A DNA stretch of 64,000 nt. Source: a virus. The stretch lies in IMG/VR virus record IMGVR_UViG_3300005842_000485, positions 1 to 64,000 of that record; one strand, 5' to 3'. Made by a program: the position numbers and the translations under genes. The stretch's first letter is position 1. The number at the start of each line of letters is the position of its first letter. The notes under the pieces were generated by a model. That model made no database searches. It was not told the origin of the DNA and saw only the letters and a list, made by a program, of their open reading frames with translations. Positions 37,343-46,349 of this stretch are shown in pieces.

Positions 37343-38372
37343 GGGAGACGGTCGGCGCCGGAACTGGCTCTTCGCGGTGGTGGCGCTTTGCGCCGTTGTT
37401 GTGCCGGCACTGGCGCAGGATGACCCGGTGCTCGCACAGCAGATGCCGCGTCATGATGGAACGTACCAAGCACACGAAGCGGATCACCCGATGTACGGCG
37501 GGACGATTACGTTTCGGAAGCGCGGGGAGCATGCGGTGGGGATGTTTGCGACACCGTATGGATTGATGTGCTACCAAGGAACGCTCTCAAGGGAGACGAA
37601 CCGGGGTATCGGGGAAATCCAGGTCGCGGACGTTATCCGGCTCGAACACGATGCGACGACCAACGCCGCGCGGTTTGTGCCCGTCTACGAGAGCGACCGC
37701 GACCACTTCACGCCGCTGCGCTTCGGAACTCCGGTTGAGCTGTTCCCGAACCCCTATGCGTTGCTCGCGACGCCACCTGCTCTTATCGCGAGAGATACCG
37801 GGTGGCTGAATGAGTGCTCGAAGCATTACGGGGAGCCGGAAGAACCGCCTGCCCCGTGCGGCGACCCGTCCCTCCGTGGCACGGAGCTGAATGAAGGGTC
37901 GATGAAGTACTTCGACTCGGAGCCTGTATGCACGTGGTATCAGACGCATGCATGCACGGTCGAGAATGTATTCGCCGTCCTCCTCGCGACGCCGGCCGCC
38001 ATCGGCCCACTTAGGAAGGATGTCGGGCAGCCGCAGGTCGTCGAGGATTGCGGGATGCTGCTTCTTGAATCGATTGGGGCCGACAACCGGATCAGAACGG
38101 AGATCGACGAACGGCACCACCTCATCCGAAACTACACACTCCCCGGTCACATCTTTTATCCCGGCAGCGTCATCCGGTTCGTCGTCGACATCAACAATCG
38201 CGTGGACATCAATACCGAGGGCCTCGGGACAGAGAACCTGCTGAAGAAAAGCGTGAACGAGGCGTTCGCGCTGTTCATCTGGAAGCGGCCGAACCAAGCG
38301 CTTCGGGACGCGTTCTTTGCGAAGTACGCGCCGCAGGCGAAGCCGAAGAAGAAGCCGACGCATAAAAAATAG
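37326..38372 (+). CDS. Secreted protein, tandem paralogue A
   Basis: 348 residues. A signal peptide (~10-30, 'WLFAVVALCAVVVPALAQ') starts a protein with many Cys, e.g. 'CTWYQTHACTVENVFAVLL'. The motifs 'ENVF', 'PAAIGP', 'VEDCG' and 'NYTLPGH.F.PG.VIR' recur in the same order in the next gene, so the two are paralogues. Start ATG 37326 with AAGGAG 7 bases upstream, overlapping the previous gene by 17 bases. Basic Lys/Pro tail. Function unknown. Confidence 0.7.
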   Translation: MRVGSKGDGRRRNWLFAVVALCAVVVPALAQDDPVLAQQMPRHDGTYQAHEADHPMYGGTITFRKRGEHAVGMFATPYGLMCYQGTLSRETNRGIGEIQVADVIRLEHDATTNAARFVPVYESDRDHFTPLRFGTPVELFPNPYALLATPPALIARDTGWLNECSKHYGEPEEPPAPCGDPSLRGTELNEGSMKYFDSEPVCTWYQTHACTVENVFAVLLATPAAIGPLRKDVGQPQVVEDCGMLLLESIGADNRIRTEIDERHHLIRNYTLPGHIFYPGSVIRFVVDINNRVDINTEGLGTENLLKKSVNEAFALFIWKRPNQALRDAFFAKYAPQAKPKKKPTHKK

Positions 38373-38388
38373 CGGATCTGAAGGATGG

Positions 38389-39480
38389 ATGATGGCAACG
38401 AAACCCGTGCTGCGCCTTGTGGCTGCGATGTTCATTGTCATGGTGACGCTTGCCGCTGATGCTGCGACGAAGAAGAAGCCGGCCAAGACGCCGCCAAAGC
38501 CCGAAGCGAAGAAAGACCTGGCGCACACCACGAAAGACGGCGCATACACCGCGAACGGTTGGTATCGACAGTTCTTGTACCGGGGAGTGACGTTTCAGAA
38601 GCACGGAACGAACGTCGTAGGCTTCACGGCCGACAACGCCAATGTCTACTGCTTTACGGGGACGGCGGAGGGAAACATCATCCACGTCGCAGATGCCGTG
38701 TCCTGGGAAGACGAGTACGACACCCATGGCAGCCAAACAGGAAAGTATCACTTCATCCCGCTTCGCGATGATGAGAAGCCAGATCTTCGCGAGTTTCGCA
38801 TGACGGACGTGCTTGAGACGTTCCCGGAATATTACGTCGGCTGGATCAAGCAGAGTCCGGAGATCATCAAGCGCGATGAGCGGTGGCTGAACGGATGTGT
38901 GGGGTACTTCCGGGGCGAGCGTCCTGCGGAGGTGGCAGAAGAACCGCCGCCATGCGATGACGAGCAACTTCGACCGGCCATGAAATCTGCCGGTCAGTGG
39001 CCGACGTATCTCACCCTGTTTCCCCATACGGTGTGTGAGGTGAAGGGCGATCAGAACTGCACGGTTGAAAACGTGTTCCGGCTGCTAGTTGAAAACCCAG
39101 CCGCGATCGGGCCAGCGAAAGACCCCGAGACGCAGACCGTCGAAGACTGCGGTGTCCTCGTGCTCGACTCGTTTAAGAATCTCCTGAGACCGAAGGAGGA
39201 AGAGCGCGCAGAGGACGACAATCTCATCAAGGTGGACATCGACGAGGAGCACCACCGCATCACCAACTACACGCTGCCAGGGCATGTGTTCTGGCCGGGG
39301 CAGGTCATCCGCGAGATCGTGCTCAAAGACGGCAAGGTGGGCGTGAAAACCACGGGATATGGGCACGAGGGCATCATCACGAAGTGGGTGGTGAACTTGA
39401 TGACAGCAAACCCGGCGTGGGCCCGCTGCGACGATGTGCTGATCGAGGCCTACAAGCACACGTATGGCGACAACGAGTAA
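38389..39480 (+). CDS. Secreted protein, tandem paralogue B
   Basis: 363 residues with signal peptide ('LRLVAAMFIVMVTLAADA') then a Lys/Pro linker. It shares with the 37326 product 'CTVENVFRLLVENPAAIGP', 'VEDCGVLVLDSF' and 'NYTLPGHVFWPGQVIREI'. The N-terminal region 'QFLYRGVTFQKHGTNVVGF' matches the 'GGTITFRKRGEHAVGMF' segment of paralogue A. AAGGA precedes ATG 38389. Probably arose by tandem duplication; the pair may act together outside the cytoplasm. No known family recognised. Confidence 0.7.
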   Translation: MMATKPVLRLVAAMFIVMVTLAADAATKKKPAKTPPKPEAKKDLAHTTKDGAYTANGWYRQFLYRGVTFQKHGTNVVGFTADNANVYCFTGTAEGNIIHVADAVSWEDEYDTHGSQTGKYHFIPLRDDEKPDLREFRMTDVLETFPEYYVGWIKQSPEIIKRDERWLNGCVGYFRGERPAEVAEEPPPCDDEQLRPAMKSAGQWPTYLTLFPHTVCEVKGDQNCTVENVFRLLVENPAAIGPAKDPETQTVEDCGVLVLDSFKNLLRPKEEERAEDDNLIKVDIDEEHHRITNYTLPGHVFWPGQVIREIVLKDGKVGVKTTGYGHEGIITKWVVNLMTANPAWARCDDVLIEAYKHTYGDNE

Positions 39481-39521
39481 CGACGACCAACTCGACTACA
39501 CGCGTGTCTTGATACGACAGA

Positions 39522-40628
39522 CTACGGGTCGAAGAACTCAAGCGCCGTGCCCTCGGCGTTCACACGGATTTGTTGCAGCGGTGAGCCGAGACCACTGAGG
39601 CCAGTACCCCCGAAGTAAACGCTCAAGGGGGATGCGAAGACGAGCGCGGAAGCATCGACGGCCGGCAGCTGCGGGTTGAGTCCGTAGATTTGCCCACCGA
39701 GCGTCCCCCCGCCGTCCATGGTCATATTGGTGGACGACTCCGTGAAGACGATGGAGTTCCCTGCGGAGCCAGCGGCGACTGCTTGCACGGCGACATTGCC
39801 ATCAGCCTGATCGAAGGCGGCAACGGTCACCAGATCGGCGTTGATCGCAGCGGCAATGTTCCCTCCGGCCTCCGCAGCGCTGGAGCCGATGGTGACTTCG
39901 CCGGTTCCTGTACGCGTGGCCTTCCACGTGAACGTCTGCGTGTCTACTACGAATGTCTCATCCGCTTCCGCCAATCCAGACATCGTGATGAGTCCCATCG
40001 CCTGCGCGGACGGCGAAAGCTGGACAATCTGATCGCCAGCAGTCCCAACATCAAGAAGCGCAGCCGTTCCGAGTCCTGTGATCTGCGCGGCGTTGATGGC
40101 AGTTACATTTGCCGCATCCACGTCAGGAAGCGCAGGGTCACGACCACCGTACAGGGTGCCTGATCCGCCCATCGAAGCGTTGGTGACCGACTCGGTGAAG
40201 ACGATGCTGTTACCTGCGGCACCGGCTGTGACAGCCGTGATATTGACTACTTGGCCGATGTCGTTCACGACGGCAACGACGCTTGCAAGATCAGTGTTGA
40301 TGGCATCAGCGATATTCGCCCTCGTCTCTGCGGCATCAGGCCCAATGGTGACCTCTCCTACCCCTGACCGAAGTTCCTTGAAGATGAAGGTTTGCGTATC
40401 GACAACAAACGTCTCATCGACAAGCGGAAGGCCATTGACACCGAAGGCACCTGCCGCCGCGATTGCCTCGGTGAGCTGTACGAGATCTCCAGAGCCATTG
40501 AAGGTATTGCCTTGAACCGTGACGTTTGCGGAGAGCCGAGCATCGCCCAGTGTCCCGGATGTCAGGTCAGAGGCGTCGGTCGAGCCACCACCTCCGCTCG
40601 ATGGGGCCTGGGAGAGATTGATAGCCAT
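39522..40628 (-). CDS. Repeat-containing tail fibre-like protein
   Basis: 368 residues. Two copies of a ~105-residue repeat (~70-175 and ~222-330) share 'ETFVVDTQTF', 'GEVTIG', 'NSIVFTES' and 'LP.VDA'. The C-terminus 'LQQIRVNAEGTALEFFDP' recurs in the 53840 product. Low-complexity Gly/Ala/Thr composition is typical of phage fibres or adhesins. Last virion gene, behind its own promoter. Receptor role inferred. Confidence 0.7.
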   Translation of the reverse strand: MAINLSQAPSSGGGGSTDASDLTSGTLGDARLSANVTVQGNTFNGSGDLVQLTEAIAAAGAFGVNGLPLVDETFVVDTQTFIFKELRSGVGEVTIGPDAAETRANIADAINTDLASVVAVVNDIGQVVNITAVTAGAAGNSIVFTESVTNASMGGSGTLYGGRDPALPDVDAANVTAINAAQITGLGTAALLDVGTAGDQIVQLSPSAQAMGLITMSGLAEADETFVVDTQTFTWKATRTGTGEVTIGSSAAEAGGNIAAAINADLVTVAAFDQADGNVAVQAVAAGSAGNSIVFTESSTNMTMDGGGTLGGQIYGLNPQLPAVDASALVFASPLSVYFGGTGLSGLGSPLQQIRVNAEGTALEFFDP

Positions 40629-40654
40629 GGCAGGGCAGGTGGGGAATCAGATGA

Positions 40655-40684
40655 AGCGTAGGGGCGGGCTATGGAAGCGGTCAA
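40655..40684 (-). promoter_or_regulatory. Promoter TTGACC-N17-CTACGCT
   Basis: Minus strand TTGACC (40684-40679), 17 bases, CTACGCT (40661-40655), predicted start ~20 bases before ATG 40628. Leftward promoter element with variant -10. Confidence 0.55.
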
Positions 40685-40698
40685 CGCGTGCAGTTGTG

Positions 40699-42825
40699 CT
40701 ATTGCGTTTCAACGGCATCGACGCGCACTGTCCAGTTAATCGTCTTTCCCGTAGAGCCAGTGACTTCTACCTTGAGGGCATCGTTCGTATCGTTCGCCGT
40801 GACGGTGACATCCCAGTTAAGCGAGTCGCCGCCGTCATCTGCGATACTGGTTTTCAGGACGGTTCCGATGAGCGAGGTTGTCCCACCGACATTCTTTAAC
40901 CCACCCTCAATGCGCCAGACGCGCCCGATGTTATCGGTTGTGGAATAAGCAACGACATTCATACGGAATCCAATGGCCTTCCCGGATGCAAGCGTAAGTC
41001 TATTGGAGGCGACATTCCCCAAGAACACTTCAGTAACCGTCGCATTCGTTGTCTGCTTCGAGTAGGGGTAATCCGAGTACCTAGCATTTGTTAGTCCGCT
41101 TGAGGCGGATGCCGCCTCTTCGAAGGCGCGAGCTACGGTGAGGTTGAACCCTTTTGCAATGCCACCGACTGCGGAAACGACCGCGCTCCGGCCGATGGCG
41201 ATGCCTTGTGCCGCGGTAACGCTGGTTGATCCCCCAAGTGCCGTTGCATCATTCGCGCTCACCGCAGCAGCAGAGCCAATCGCCGTGCTGTCTGTTCCGC
41301 TTGAGACATTCGCACCGGCACCAAACGCTGAACCACCAGTGCCAGCGACAGTAGCTAGTGCTCCAACAGCGGTAGACGAGTCAGCGGATGTGCTTGTTCG
41401 ATCCCCGATGGCGACTGCTTGGACGTAGGCAACGCTACTCTTACGCCCGAGAGTTGTCCCAATGTCGCTAGTCCCTTCCCCTGCGCCGAGCGAATAGCCA
41501 ACCCAGTTCGTGCCGTCGAATATATACGTCTTCTTTCCTCCGCGCCCTATGAAGTCGATTGTCGTTCCACCACTTTGAATGGTGAGGTCACGCACCGCGT
41601 TCGTTGCCGAGGAATTGCGGATTGTGAACTTACTGCCCGTAGCAGGCGGCCCAGTCGTCACCATGTTTACGGTGCGCGATGCACCGCTTGGGAGGAGGAC
41701 TTGGTAGGTCGAGTCCGTGCCAACAGTAAGGGTGCGCGTCCCAGTGATCGTCTCGATGTTCACTGTCTCCGTTCCCCCTGCGGCAGCAGCCCACTTCACG
41801 CCGTTGGTTGAGGCTGCGTCGGCGGTGAGGACTTGGCCATCCGAGCCCACGCCGAGCTTATTGAGCGATGCGCCTCCAGGGGAGGTTAAGAGATCGCCCT
41901 TCGTGTAGGTCGTTTGGCCCGTTCCGCCATTTGCCGCAGCGACGGTGCCGGTGACGTTCGATGCTGTGCCGGTGGTGTCGGCCGCGTTGTTCGGGATGTC
42001 CGCAGAGACGAGCGCGCGGAAGGTCGGCGCCGCAGCGCCACCCGAGGTTGGGCCAGCAAAGACGCCGTTGGCGCTCTGGTTCGCTTTGGAGACAGCGAGC
42101 GTGCCGGACGTGGTGACGGGAGAACCGCTGACGCTGAACTCCGATGGAACGGTGAGGGCAACGGAGGTGACGGTGCCAACTCCTCCTCCTCCCCCACTGA
42201 AATTGGCCGCGAATAGGTTGCCGTCTTTGTCGAATCCACCAGCACCACCCGCGACAGAGAGCAAATCAGCGGTGCTCGCGCCGTTCGCATCAATCTGAAC
42301 TGTTGGTGCAGCGTTCGACGCATCCGAAGACTTAAACCAAGCGGAGTTTCCCCCGGCGCTTTGGGCCCCCACGCCGTTACCGGTCGTCGATGCGGTGAAG
42401 AAGCCGCCATAGCCGTCCTTGCCGGAGCCACGGATGCCGACACCACCAGTCCCGCCGAACGGCGAGATGTTCGCCGAGCCTTCGATGGCTGCTGTGCCCC
42501 CAGAGCCGGCCGTGGCAGCGGAGATTCTCGTTCCAGTATCGACGACGCCGATGTTGAGAAGGACTTGGGACGTGGAGTCTTTGACTTGCGCAATCGGGTT
42601 TGTTTGGCCGGCTTGCCCCTTGAGTGTGATCGCTGCGAAGTCCCCCGTGGGCGTAACGGTGTTCCGCGCCGCACTTGCCGGCGCAAGAATGACGGCTGAG
42701 GACACGTCAACCGGTGCGTCATCCCACGCTGCGGAGGTGCCGTCGATGGCGACAGGGACTTGGCCTGCGGTAGGGGTTCCGGTGATCTCCACGCCATTTA
42801 CGCGGCGAACGTTGGACTTCGGCAT
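40699..42825 (-). CDS. Tail fibre with YadA-like head repeats
   Basis: 708 residues. Gly/Thr/Ser-rich fibre body with collagen-free repeats, then about 500-600 a run of 'STAVGALATVAG', 'GSAFGAGANVSSG', 'STAIGSAAAVSAND', 'ATALGGSTSVTA' and 'GIAIGRSAVV', the 14-residue left-handed coil of YadA-type trimeric adhesin heads. The C-terminal ~130 residues form a compact domain ('VWRIEGGLKNVGGTTSLIG') probably at the tip. Likely host-receptor fibre or tail spike. Directly abuts the upstream tail gene. Confidence 0.82.
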   Translation of the reverse strand: MPKSNVRRVNGVEITGTPTAGQVPVAIDGTSAAWDDAPVDVSSAVILAPASAARNTVTPTGDFAAITLKGQAGQTNPIAQVKDSTSQVLLNIGVVDTGTRISAATAGSGGTAAIEGSANISPFGGTGGVGIRGSGKDGYGGFFTASTTGNGVGAQSAGGNSAWFKSSDASNAAPTVQIDANGASTADLLSVAGGAGGFDKDGNLFAANFSGGGGGVGTVTSVALTVPSEFSVSGSPVTTSGTLAVSKANQSANGVFAGPTSGGAAAPTFRALVSADIPNNAADTTGTASNVTGTVAAANGGTGQTTYTKGDLLTSPGGASLNKLGVGSDGQVLTADAASTNGVKWAAAAGGTETVNIETITGTRTLTVGTDSTYQVLLPSGASRTVNMVTTGPPATGSKFTIRNSSATNAVRDLTIQSGGTTIDFIGRGGKKTYIFDGTNWVGYSLGAGEGTSDIGTTLGRKSSVAYVQAVAIGDRTSTSADSSTAVGALATVAGTGGSAFGAGANVSSGTDSTAIGSAAAVSANDATALGGSTSVTAAQGIAIGRSAVVSAVGGIAKGFNLTVARAFEEAASASSGLTNARYSDYPYSKQTTNATVTEVFLGNVASNRLTLASGKAIGFRMNVVAYSTTDNIGRVWRIEGGLKNVGGTTSLIGTVLKTSIADDGGDSLNWDVTVTANDTNDALKVEVTGSTGKTINWTVRVDAVETQ

Positions 42826-44001
42826 TTACTCGATGGGGACAGTGGGGAGCGCGCCATCGGTGACGACACGCATGTAATCGGCGATCTGCTCCAGCGTCAT
42901 CCCAAGCCGGAAGCTCCGTCGAACTGGGCCGATGCCGAGCGTGAGATGGACGCCATCGGGCTTGTACTCGACGCGGGTGATCGAGAACGTGGTGCCGGAG
43001 AGTGAAGGGATGTTCCGCAGTTCGCAGGTGTCGCCAGGCTGGATCGTCTCGATGTCGTAGCCACGGGCGTCCGTGCTCGCATCGAGGATGTCCACCTCAT
43101 AGGTCTGGATCGGGGTGTTGTGCTCTTGGATGTAGCGCTCGGCGATGGAGACAGCGGTGGCCGAGTCGTCGATATGCGAGTCCGTGACAATCTGCGTCCG
43201 GCGTCCGTACGTCGATTGCGAGGTGGTCGTGGACAACGGCCGCTCCAACGCGATCACCAAACCATCGGCGTCACTCTTGTTCCAGAAGTAGACCGTGTTC
43301 TTGAGATCCACGATGCTCTCGGTTTCGTGGAGCGAGACGAGATCGCGGCCGAGCGTGAAGAGATGTTTCGTGCCGGAGTCAAAGTTGCGGTACGAGAAGA
43401 CCCCCGCCGCATCGACGTACCAATACCAGTCGCCGGGGCCGAGACCTTTGATGCGTCGGATAGCATCCAAGTACGTCTCGGAGCCTACCTGGATGGAGAT
43501 GGTCTTGCCGGTGGTGAGGACGGACGATGCGGTGTAGTGGACGTTCCCGAACGCGCCCGCCGAGAGCTTTGCACGGTCGAGGATGTATTTGAGGATCGTG
43601 GCGATCTCGGTCGAGCTCCACGTCTTCGCAATGTCGGCACCGAAGGCGTTGCTATCGCGGAAATAGTCATCGGAAAGCTGCTTCACGTATGGCGAGACAG
43701 TGACTATCACCTGGTCGCCTGCAGCCGTGATGGAGCGGTCGATGGTCTCGATGACGCCGGCGTGAATGAGCACTGTCCCGGTGTCGCGGACGCAGTACGT
43801 CTCGACGGTGTTGCCGTTCGCGAGATCGCTCCCTGCGTAGTCGAAGGGGACGTTGAGCGAGATCGAGAGCGGACCAAGGCCGGAGTCCACCTCCTTGGAG
43901 AAGGCCGGGTCGCTCGCCACCGAGACGAGCGCACCCGAATCTCCTCCCCATGTGCCGAGGAGCGTCCCGCCCGACCGGACACGGTAGAGATAGCGCTTCA
44001 C
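42826..44001 (-). CDS. Tail hub / baseplate protein
   Basis: 391 residues. Beta-rich N-terminal part ('GLGPLSISLNVPFDYAG'), a middle 'GDWYWYVDAAGVFSYRN' and late 'IETIQPGDTCELRN' follow the pattern of siphophage hub-type proteins (gp27/gp44-like or Gp37-like). It sits between the Dit-like protein and the fibre, where the tail-tip hub is usual. ATGA overlap with the upstream gene. Exact family not certain. Confidence 0.65.
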   Translation of the reverse strand: MKRYLYRVRSGGTLLGTWGGDSGALVSVASDPAFSKEVDSGLGPLSISLNVPFDYAGSDLANGNTVETYCVRDTGTVLIHAGVIETIDRSITAAGDQVIVTVSPYVKQLSDDYFRDSNAFGADIAKTWSSTEIATILKYILDRAKLSAGAFGNVHYTASSVLTTGKTISIQVGSETYLDAIRRIKGLGPGDWYWYVDAAGVFSYRNFDSGTKHLFTLGRDLVSLHETESIVDLKNTVYFWNKSDADGLVIALERPLSTTTSQSTYGRRTQIVTDSHIDDSATAVSIAERYIQEHNTPIQTYEVDILDASTDARGYDIETIQPGDTCELRNIPSLSGTTFSITRVEYKPDGVHLTLGIGPVRRSFRLGMTLEQIADYMRVVTDGALPTVPIE

Positions 44002-46340
44002 AGGAATGTCGCGCGATGAGAGACGACCACGGAGGATGGCGAGACGCCTGCGCCAACCGGGTCGTTCCCCTCAAGAATGGCGAAGCCGTACTTGCTCGCG
44101 GTGGAAGCCCACGCGCCTCCAGCCGGGGCGGTGCAGAGTGAGAGCAACCCCGTGCTCGAGGTGGTGTCCACGGGGATGTACCAGGACTGCGGCAAGGTGC
44201 CTGTCGAAGTGGAGAAGACGAGCGCGTAAGTCGTCGAGGCGCTCACGGGGATGTCGGCCGCCCACACGACTTCGATTGGGATGAGGGAGGCGTTGTACGC
44301 AGCGGGGCTCGTGACGACGTACGAGGTGTTGTCGTACTTGCTGATCGTGACCTGCGCGGCGTTGCCGTTCACGTCGTTCACGGCCGTTCCGGTCGGGAGG
44401 CCGGCGCTCGTCGTCTCCAAGCGGATCACGATGTCGCCGTGGTCAGCGGTGCTCGATTGCTGTCCGATGTAGACCCACGTACCGCGCTGCCGGATGTGGG
44501 TGTTCGTGCCGGATGAGAACGTGAGCGCGCGACGAACGCCGTTGGCCCCCCCGGTTCCTCCCCCGAAGTTGAGGTAGTCACCGAACCGCGAGGAGATGTC
44601 GTAGAAGCTCGCGGCGCCGAGCTGCGACGACGGGAAGGCAACTGAGAGTTGATTGAAGCCGGGCAGGAGCTTCGGGAAGCTGCCGGAGATTTGCACCGTG
44701 TTGCTGATGCTGTCCGCGAGCAGCGTCCGCGTGTTCAGGTACACCTGATCCGTGGTGATGTTCGAGTTTCGATAGGTCAGCGTGTTCGTCTGCCCCGTCG
44801 CATAGTCGGTGACTTCGAGGTAGGCGCAGCGGATCGCGGTGTTGTTGGCGTAGATGCCCCACGCGCCCGCCCCCGTCGTCTTGACGTTGCCGGAGAAGAA
44901 CCGCACCCAATCGTCGGAGTAGTCGAACTTGTACCAAAGCTCGGCTGTCTGTCCTTTGCACACGAGCTTCACCCACCACCAGCGATCGAAGTACGCGCCT
45001 GTACGACCGGCCGCTTGCAACTGGCCGTCGAAGATGCCGGGGAACGCGCCAAACTCACCGGAGATGACGCCAGACTGCCGGAGCGTCGGCGCTTCGGATG
45101 GCGCGCGGGCGAAGACGCCGAGGGTTGAGCTGGTCGGCCGGTAGAGGAAGGCGATGATCTCCCCGTCTTGGACTTGCAGGTTCCGGATGGCCGCCGTAAC
45201 GGTGCCGGTTGCGGTCGATTCGCGGAGCGTCTTGAGGTACGCCTGGTGCGCCCCGATGGTCCATGTGCCGGTCAGGGTGTAGACGGCTGCCGCGGCGGTG
45301 GCATTTGCGTAGGAGCCGAAGGTGTCGAGGAAGTGATCGGCGACGACCACGCGCGATGGGAGGATCGAGCCGATGCCGACGTTCACGCTCACGGGCTGAC
45401 TGCCTGACCCGTCGAACGCGAGCGGGACGAACCGCTGTGCGTTCGCGTCGGTCGGCGTCGTGCGGGTGACCGTGATCGCGGACTGTGCGCTCCCCTCCGA
45501 GCAGGAGAACGTGACCGAGAACGGCACCCACGTCACGTTGTAGTGCTCGCGCGGGTAACTGATGTCAGAGGCGAGCGCGACGTCGTACATGCGGCTATCG
45601 GTAGTGGTCGAGAGGCGAAGATCATCGAAGGACACGTTGACCGTGACCGCGGCCAGAGACAGCGCGGTAAGCCGGACGCGGCTGATCGACGCCCACGTTG
45701 GCGATCCGGTGGTGGTGAAGGCGCTCCGGAGGATGGAGAACTCGTTCCAGCCGTTCGCGAAGCCGGAGGAGATGGTCTTCACGTAGTAGTCCGTGCCTAC
45801 GGTGGTCTCGAAGCGGAGCGAGACCGTGTCGAGCTTCGTCGCGTCGTCGATGTACGCCCACAGCTTCACCGTGTCCGTATCCGCGAACGCGGAGAGGTCG
45901 TAGCTCATGTCGGAGGTTGCGACAGTCGCGACCGCGTTCGTGGAGGTAAGCTTCATCGCGCGACGACCGATCTTGTAGTTCGTGAAGTCCCACGAGCTTG
46001 CGCCCGTCCACACCTCGCCTTCCTCGAACGTCGAGACGTGACACTCGGTCGTGCCGTAGTTCGTGATCTTGAGCTTCCCAGGCCGCGTGAGAAGCGCCTT
46101 CAACGTGTCGAGTTTGTCCTCGAAGTCCGCTTGGCTGGATGCGACGATCGCTCCCTGGATCGTGATGGACTTCGCGCGCGTCTGAAGCTCGCGGAAGACT
46201 CGCCCCGAGCCGCGGGCAACGTCGGTCTCGGTGAGTTGGACGGACGGCGAGCTGTCATGCCGCACGATCTCGATGAGGGTTCCCGTCGAGCCGTTGAAGT
46301 CGTCGAGCTGCGTCCCGTTGTAGTAGTAGTGCTGGCTCAT
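43998..46340 (-). CDS. Distal tail (Dit-like) protein with large insertion
   Basis: 780 residues. The first ~110 residues ('RAKSITIQGAIVASSQADFE', 'LKALLTRPGKLKITNYG') look like a Dit/phage tail-component barrel. The following ~600 contain jelly-roll-like segments ('MSYDLSAFADTDTVKLWAYI', 'FDDLRL') resembling carbohydrate-binding modules. It follows the tape measure gene as Dit does. Probably adaptor plus glycan binding. Leader TAACGCCTTCCT before ATG. Confidence 0.7.
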   Translation of the reverse strand: MSQHYYYNGTQLDDFNGSTGTLIEIVRHDSSPSVQLTETDVARGSGRVFRELQTRAKSITIQGAIVASSQADFEDKLDTLKALLTRPGKLKITNYGTTECHVSTFEEGEVWTGASSWDFTNYKIGRRAMKLTSTNAVATVATSDMSYDLSAFADTDTVKLWAYIDDATKLDTVSLRFETTVGTDYYVKTISSGFANGWNEFSILRSAFTTTGSPTWASISRVRLTALSLAAVTVNVSFDDLRLSTTTDSRMYDVALASDISYPREHYNVTWVPFSVTFSCSEGSAQSAITVTRTTPTDANAQRFVPLAFDGSGSQPVSVNVGIGSILPSRVVVADHFLDTFGSYANATAAAAVYTLTGTWTIGAHQAYLKTLRESTATGTVTAAIRNLQVQDGEIIAFLYRPTSSTLGVFARAPSEAPTLRQSGVISGEFGAFPGIFDGQLQAAGRTGAYFDRWWWVKLVCKGQTAELWYKFDYSDDWVRFFSGNVKTTGAGAWGIYANNTAIRCAYLEVTDYATGQTNTLTYRNSNITTDQVYLNTRTLLADSISNTVQISGSFPKLLPGFNQLSVAFPSSQLGAASFYDISSRFGDYLNFGGGTGGANGVRRALTFSSGTNTHIRQRGTWVYIGQQSSTADHGDIVIRLETTSAGLPTGTAVNDVNGNAAQVTISKYDNTSYVVTSPAAYNASLIPIEVVWAADIPVSASTTYALVFSTSTGTLPQSWYIPVDTTSSTGLLSLCTAPAGGAWASTASKYGFAILEGNDPVGAGVSPSSVVVSHRATFL

Positions 46341-46349
46341 AGGAAGGCG

